Assembly (NCBI GenBank): GCA_964389545.1
Contig: CAYMDN010000027.1
Coordinates: 1-18,388 of the forward strand
Origin: UMGS1781 sp964389545
GTDB taxonomy: Bacteria > Bacillota > Clostridia > TANB77 > CAG-508
Direction: 5' to 3'
DNA length: 18,388 nt
Below, piece after piece: positions 14,512-18,388 of this stretch. The position numbers were made by a program, and so were the translations under genes. The stretch's first letter is position 1, and every line of letters begins with the position of its first letter. Below the pieces are notes generated by a model. That model worked only from the letters and a program-made list of their open reading frames with translations. It was not told the origin of the DNA and searched no databases.

Positions 14512-15798
14512 ATGAAAATTTTAATGTTAACATGGGAATATCCACCAAGAATAGTGGGAGGAATTGCCAGAGTTGTGCACGATTTATCACATCGATTGAT
14601 TAAGGATGGACATGAGGTTACAGTTGTTACATATAGAGATACAGATTTAGAATATTATGAGAATGACAAAGGAGTAGAAGTTTATAGAGTAGATAACTTT
14701 ATGATAAATCCAAACAATTTTATAGACTGGGTATTCCAATTAAACTTCAACATGATAGCCAAAGTTAATGAATTAATAGAAAAAAATGGCAAATTTGATG
14801 TTATACATGCACATGATTGGTTGGTTGCAACGAGTGCAAAAACAATAAAAAATTCTTATGGTATACCGCTAGTAAGTACAATACATGCAACAGAAGCAGG
14901 TAGAAACAGTGGAATACATGATGAAAACCAAAGATATGTAAATGATACAGAATGGTTATTAACTTATGAATCATCAGAAGTAATAGTAAACAGTAAATTC
15001 ATGAAAAACGATTTACAAAGACTATTTGGATTACCATACGAAAAAATAAATGTTATTCCAAATGGAATTAATTTAACCTCATATAATGGAATGGTTAGAG
15101 ATTATGAATTTAGAAGACAATATGCTGCGGATAATGAGAAGATAATATTATTTATGGGTAGATTAGTATACGAAAAAGGTGTTCAACACTTAATTTCAGC
15201 TATGCCTAAAATATTAGAAAGATATAATGATGCTAAATTAGTTATAGCTGGTAAAGGTGGAATGATGGATGAATTAAGACGTCAAACAGACGCGATGGGT
15301 CTATCAAACAAAGTATACTTTACAGGATATTTAAATGCAAAACAGGTATCAAAAATGTATAAATGTGCGGACGTTTCTGTATTTCCAAGTACTTATGAAC
15401 CATTTGGAATAGTTGCATTAGAAGCAATGCTTGCAGGTGTTCCAACTGTTGTTTCAGATGTAGGAGGATTAGCAGAAATAGTTGATCATGGAGTAGATGG
15501 AATGAAGAGTTATGCAGGAAATCCAAATTCATTAGCAGATGTAATTTCAGAACTTCTATTAAACCCAGAGTTATGTGATAGAATAACAAGACAAGCAAAA
15601 GTAAAAGTAAAAGACCAATTTAATTGGGGTAAAATTGCACAAGATACATATTTTACATACGAAAAAGCAATATGTCAAACTGTTGCGGAACGTCAAGCAA
15701 AACAATTAATACAAGAGAAGATGAAAAAATCAAAGAAAAAAGAAGGAACAGATATAACAAACTTAGTAGCATTCAAAAAACGTCAAGCATATGCTTAA
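14512..15798 (+). CDS. GT4-family glycosyltransferase, glycogen-synthase-like
   Basis: This 428-residue cytoplasmic enzyme has the GT-B fold of family GT4, which transfers sugar from a nucleotide-sugar. The N-terminal domain has MKILMLTWEYPPRIVGGIAR (donor-site GG loop at 16-17), HEVTVVTYR and VIHAHDWL (98-104), as in starch/glycogen synthase-type enzymes. The C-terminal domain has ILFMGRLVYEKGVQHLISA (212-230), LVIAGKGG, and EPFGIVALEAMLAGVPTVVSDVGGLAEI with the E-x7-E pair E296/E304. The C-terminal 30 residues are Lys-rich. It could be a glycogen-type or a surface/spore-coat (CotSA-like) transferase; the sequence does not decide. ATG follows GGGGGT. A TATAAT at 14456-14461 may be its -10 but lacks a good -35. 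A ylbF-family gene starts 12 nt later. Confidence 0.88.
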   Translation: MKILMLTWEYPPRIVGGIARVVHDLSHRLIKDGHEVTVVTYRDTDLEYYENDKGVEVYRVDNFMINPNNFIDWVFQLNFNMIAKVNELIEKNGKFDVIHAHDWLVATSAKTIKNSYGIPLVSTIHATEAGRNSGIHDENQRYVNDTEWLLTYESSEVIVNSKFMKNDLQRLFGLPYEKINVIPNGINLTSYNGMVRDYEFRRQYAADNEKIILFMGRLVYEKGVQHLISAMPKILERYNDAKLVIAGKGGMMDELRRQTDAMGLSNKVYFTGYLNAKQVSKMYKCADVSVFPSTYEPFGIVALEAMLAGVPTVVSDVGGLAEIVDHGVDGMKSYAGNPNSLADVISELLLNPELCDRITRQAKVKVKDQFNWGKIAQDTYFTYEKAICQTVAERQAKQLIQEKMKKSKKKEGTDITNLVAFKKRQAYA

Positions 15799-15810
15799 GG
15801 AGGCAAAAAT

Positions 15811-16140
15811 ATGTATGTTTATGATCAAGCAAATAACTTAGCAAAAGCAATACAGGAGAGCAAAGAGTACCAGGATTACAAAAAGATAAAAGAAGAAGTT
15901 AGTTCAAATGCAGAAATGAAAAAGAAAATTGATGAATTTGAAAAAATAAGATATGAAGTTCAAGCAATGTCTTTTCAAGGCAAAGAAGATGCAGAAAAAA
16001 TGAACAAACTTCAAGAAATGTACAAAATATTAAATGAAGATGCAAAAATAAAAGAATATTTTGATATTGAAGTAAGATTTAATATAGTATTAGCTGATAT
16101 AAACAAAATCATTAGTGAATCAGTAAAAGACCTATTATAG
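15811..16140 (+). CDS. YlbF family protein
   Basis: The 109-residue all-helical protein matches the YlbF/YmcA/YheA family: MYVYDQANNLAKAIQESKEYQDYKKI, MKKKIDEFEKIRYEVQAM, then a second helical half (AKIKEYFDIEVRFNIVLADINKII). In Bacillus subtilis YlbF, YmcA and YaaT form a complex that affects RNase Y-dependent mRNA maturation, sporulation, competence and biofilm formation. Whether this copy is the YlbF, YmcA or YheA type cannot be decided here. It has AAGGAGG just after the glycosyltransferase stop and lies 12 nt from it, and 10 nt ahead of the lipoprotein gene, so all three are likely one transcript. Confidence 0.85.
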   Translation: MYVYDQANNLAKAIQESKEYQDYKKIKEEVSSNAEMKKKIDEFEKIRYEVQAMSFQGKEDAEKMNKLQEMYKILNEDAKIKEYFDIEVRFNIVLADINKIISESVKDLL

Positions 16141-16150
16141 GAGGAATAAA

Positions 16151-16720
16151 ATGAAGAAAAAGTTAGCAAGAATATTAGGAATAATTTTAATTGCTCTTAT
16201 TATGACATTTACATTAACTGGTTGTGGAGAAGAAAAGAAAGAAGAAAACACAGATACAGCTAAAAGCGAGAACAAAAAACCAGACAATACTGAGCCAGAG
16301 AAGGAAAAAGAAGAAGAATTTAAATTAGGATTATATGAGTGGAGCAATCCAGATGAAGAGCAAAAAGAATATATTCTTGAAGGAATGTCAGATGGTACAT
16401 TTTATTTTGAACCAGAAGGAAAAATGATAGCAAGCATAGGAAATGCAATCTGGTTAGATGGAAAGTGGGAATATAAAAATGGAACTGTTAAATGCTATGA
16501 TATGTCCATGAAAACATCAGACTATGAAGCTGATGATCCAGTAGAGCTTGAAATAACTCTTACATATAAAGAAGGAGAATTAAAAGTAACTAATACGACA
16601 GCCCCATTTACAGCTCATCTAATAGACTTTACAACAGGAGAATTAACAGATGAAACTAAAGAATGGAATCCAATTGAATTTGCAAAAGGAAATACATATG
16701 CATTAGTTGAAGAAGAATAA
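16151..16720 (+). CDS. Lipoprotein of unknown function
   Basis: The 189-residue protein has a lipoprotein signal peptide: basic MKKKLAR, hydrophobic core, then lipobox LTGC with C25 the predicted lipidated cysteine. A low-complexity acidic and Lys-rich linker (26-56, EEKKEENTDTAKSE, EPEKEKEEE) leads to a beta-rich domain from about 57. That domain has FKLGLYEWSNP, DGTFYFEPEGKMIASIG, LDGKWEYKNGTVKCY and LEITLTYKEGELKVTN. The succession of short amphipathic strands suggests a small beta-barrel or sandwich. I do not recognise a family. RBS is AGGAGG overlapping the end of the upstream gene. A strong terminator follows. Confidence 0.8.
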   Translation: MKKKLARILGIILIALIMTFTLTGCGEEKKEENTDTAKSENKKPDNTEPEKEKEEEFKLGLYEWSNPDEEQKEYILEGMSDGTFYFEPEGKMIASIGNAIWLDGKWEYKNGTVKCYDMSMKTSDYEADDPVELEITLTYKEGELKVTNTTAPFTAHLIDFTTGELTDETKEWNPIEFAKGNTYALVEEE

Positions 16721-16727
16721 TAAAATT

Positions 16728-16756
16728 AAACCGGAGAAATGTTTCTCCGGTTTTTG
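16728..16756. terminator. Bidirectional intrinsic terminator between the lipoprotein gene and spoVT
   Basis: AAACCGGAGAAA (16728-16739) is followed by TTTCTCCGGTTT (16742-16753), a perfect 12-bp stem. T residues follow on plus, and an A-run gives T residues on minus for spoVT. Confidence 0.88.
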
Positions 16757-16758
16757 TT

Positions 16759-17313
16759 TTAGACTTCCATTTGACTACTTAAGAAACCTGCAGCAGATTG
16801 AACTACTTTGAGCTCAGTTTCTCCCATCTTAGTATTTTGTTCTTTAGAAAGAAGTATAACACTTCCTATAACATCTCCATCAGATATAATAGGATAAATG
16901 ACTTGCGAATTAAAGCGTCTTTCATTATTATCATTTTGAGTTATAGGTAAAGCAATTTCATTATTTTCTTTACTTGTATATATTTCTTTGTTTTCCATGA
17001 CCTTTTCAAGTTCATTACTTAGTGATTTTTCTAAGTAATCTTTTTTAGACCCACCAGAAATAGCAATAACTGAATCCTTATCAGTTATGCAAGCAATATG
17101 ACCAGTTGTTTTTGAAAGAGTTTCAGCATAACCAGTTGCAAATTCTGATAGTTCTCCTATAGGAGAATATTTTTTTAAAATAACTTCTCCTTCTTTATCT
17201 GTAAATATTTCTAGAGGATCGCCTTCTTTAATACGAAGTGTACGTCTAATTTCCTTAGGAATAACGATTCTACCTAGATCATCTATTCTTCTAACTACTC
17301 CAGTTGCTTTCAA
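16759..17313 (-). CDS. spoVT: Stage V sporulation protein T, AbrB-family regulator
   Basis: SpoVT is a forespore regulator that modulates sigma-G-dependent genes during late sporulation. The 184-residue length fits. Residues 1-50 form the AbrB swapped-hairpin DNA-binding domain (MKATGVVRRIDDLGRIVIPKEIRRTLRIKEGDPLEIF), nearly the canonical SpoVT sequence. Residues 56-180 form a GAF-like domain (ELSEFATGYAETLSKTTGHIACITDKDSV, VIYPIISDGDVIGSVILLS). The start is TTG (17311-17313), with AAAGGAGG about 10 nt upstream on the minus strand; no better start exists. It converges with the lipoprotein gene and is divergent from alaS. A candidate sigma-G promoter lies just upstream. Confidence 0.95.
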   Translation of the reverse strand: MKATGVVRRIDDLGRIVIPKEIRRTLRIKEGDPLEIFTDKEGEVILKKYSPIGELSEFATGYAETLSKTTGHIACITDKDSVIAISGGSKKDYLEKSLSNELEKVMENKEIYTSKENNEIALPITQNDNNERRFNSQVIYPIISDGDVIGSVILLSKEQNTKMGETELKVVQSAAGFLSSQMEV

Positions 17314-17350
17314 AGTAAAATTACCTCCTTTAATAATTTAAATTCAAAAA

Positions 17351-17380
17351 TAGTATTTGAAAAGTTTGATATTTTATACA
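17351..17380 (-). promoter_or_regulatory. Candidate sigma-G promoter for spoVT
   Basis: On the minus strand TGTATA (17375-17380), a 17-nt spacer and AATACTA (17351-17357) approximate the Bacillus sigma-G consensus TGAATA and CATACTA (5 of 6 and 6 of 7). The leader to the TTG would be about 30 nt. spoVT is sigma-G-controlled in B. subtilis, which fits. Confidence 0.5.
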
Positions 17381-17407
17381 TAATTATGACAAAATTTTTG
17401 AAAAATA

Positions 17408-17436
17408 TTGAAAAGACTAGAAAAAATGTGTATAAT
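17408..17436 (+). promoter_or_regulatory. Sigma-A-type promoter for alaS
   Basis: TTGAAA (17408-17413), a 17-nt spacer and a perfect TATAAT (17431-17436). The leader to the ATG at 17483 is only about 40 nt, which leaves no room for a T-box. Confidence 0.8.
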
Positions 17437-17482
17437 AAAAAAGCTAAAAAGTATTTAAATATAACATTTGGAGGATTGTAAA

Positions 17483-18388
17483 ATGGAGAGTATGAATATT
17501 AAAGACAAATTTTTAAATTTTTTCGAAAGCAAAGGACATAAAATAATACCAAGTGCGCCAATAATTCCAGAAAATGACCCAACATGCTTATTTAACACAG
17601 CAGGAATGCAACCACTTGTACCATATTTAAAAGGAGAGCCACACCCAGAAGGAAAACGTCTAGCAGATGTTCAAAAATGTTTTAGAACAAACGACTTAGA
17701 CTCAATAGGTGATACAACACATCACACTTTCTTTGAGATGTTAGGAAACTGGTCATTAGGAGATTACTTTAAAAAGGAAGCTATATCATGGAGCTTCGAA
17801 TTATTAACTAAACATCTAAATATTCCAGTTGAAAGACTAGCTGTAACAGTATTTAAAGGAAATGATTTGGTTCCAGCAGATACAGAATCAGCAGAAATAT
17901 GGAAAAGTGTAGGAATTAAAGAAGAAAGAATCGCATTTTTAGGAGAAGAAAACAACTGGTGGCCAAACATGGAAGCAACAGGACCATGTGGACCAGATAC
18001 AGAAATGTTTTATTGGAGAAGCACAGAAGAAGTTCCTGAAAAATTTGATCCAGAAAACGAAAACTGGGTAGAAATATGGAACGATGTATTTATGCAATAC
18101 AACCATGAAGCAGATGGAACATTTAAACCACTAAAAAATAAAAATGTTGATACAGGACTTGGAGTTGAAAGAGTAACATCTATACTAGAAGGATATACAG
18201 ACAATTATAAATCATCAATTTGGAAAGATGTGATAGCTAAAATTGAAGAAATTTCAGGGCTATCTTATGACGATAACGAAGAAAATGCAAGAAGCATGAG
18301 GATAATCGCAGATCATATTAGGGCAGTTGTTATGATTAGTGGTGATGAAGCAGGAATAAAATCTTCAAATACAGATCAAGGATATATT
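17483..18388 (+). CDS. alaS: Alanyl-tRNA synthetase, N-terminal part
   Basis: AlaRS charges tRNA-Ala and edits mischarged Ser/Gly. The frame is open for 302 codons from the ATG to the window edge; the C-terminal remainder lies outside. Class II motifs are clear: KFLNFFESKGHKIIPSAPI, LFNTAGMQPLVPYLKGE and VQKCFRTNDLDSIGDTTHH with FFEMLGNWSLGDYFK. Further on come NNWWPNMEATGPCGPDTEMFY, WNDVFMQYN, DTGLGVERVTSILEG and RIIADHIRA, the last leading to the tRNA-recognition region. RBS is TTGGAGGA, 8-9 nt before the start. A second in-frame ATG lies three codons on (17492), less well spaced. A strong promoter precedes it. Confidence 0.97.
   Translation, partial: MESMNIKDKFLNFFESKGHKIIPSAPIIPENDPTCLFNTAGMQPLVPYLKGEPHPEGKRLADVQKCFRTNDLDSIGDTTHHTFFEMLGNWSLGDYFKKEAISWSFELLTKHLNIPVERLAVTVFKGNDLVPADTESAEIWKSVGIKEERIAFLGEENNWWPNMEATGPCGPDTEMFYWRSTEEVPEKFDPENENWVEIWNDVFMQYNHEADGTFKPLKNKNVDTGLGVERVTSILEGYTDNYKSSIWKDVIAKIEEISGLSYDDNEENARSMRIIADHIRAVVMISGDEAGIKSSNTDQGYI

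Overview
This 18.4-kb window is AT-rich (by eye about 70% A+T), with closely packed genes, strong Shine-Dalgarno sites, intrinsic terminators and sigma-A-type promoters. The gene set points to an endospore-forming member of the Clostridia (Bacillota): spoVT, a yaaL-bofA pair, an ECF sigma factor with a membrane beta-propeller partner, a secreted dockerin-bearing glucosaminidase, and long-form HPF. The species cannot be named from this window.

Layout. Positions 1-2090 (+) hold the 3' end of pnp, then hpf and rpiA. A 123-nt extended hairpin separates hpf from rpiA. Positions 2127-4465 (-) hold an RluA-type pseudouridine synthase and asnS, convergent on rpiA. Positions 4617-7146 (+) hold an ECF sigma factor overlapping a large membrane-anchored beta-propeller protein, a likely sigma/anti-sigma pair. 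Positions 7290-10679 (+) hold a secreted LytD-like glucosaminidase with SH3-like and dockerin domains, followed by a single-pass surface protein with cadherin-like domains; a textbook promoter and a terminator bound them. Positions 10739-12866 (+) hold a metallo-beta-lactamase-fold hydrolase with an altered metal motif, a membrane-anchored unknown and a SprT-like zinc protein. Positions 12902-13465 (-) hold a single gene of clearly higher GC, with its own promoter and terminator. It encodes an unrecognised protein with a possible Cys-His-Asp triad and lies just downstream of tRNA-Thr(CGU) at 13641-13716. Positions 13835-14407 (+) hold yaaL and bofA; bofA is split by a +1 frameshift, and its start codon lies in a perfect 10-bp inverted repeat. 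Positions 14512-16720 (+) hold a GT4 glycosyltransferase, a YlbF-family protein and a lipoprotein. spoVT (-) follows with a candidate sigma-G promoter, and then the 5' part of alaS (+), which runs off the window.

How the genes work together. RNA turnover, ribosome hibernation and tRNA charging genes (pnp, hpf, rluA-like, asnS, alaS, tRNA-Thr) form the housekeeping frame. The ECF/beta-propeller pair and the glucosaminidase/surface-protein pair concern the envelope. bofA and spoVT mark sporulation. The parts most worth checking are the frameshifted and hairpin-covered bofA, the high-GC gene next to the tRNA, the long hpf-rpiA hairpin, the ECF/beta-propeller pair, and the dockerin protein beside a membrane surface protein. 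No CRISPR array, rRNA, transposase or recognisable phage module is present.
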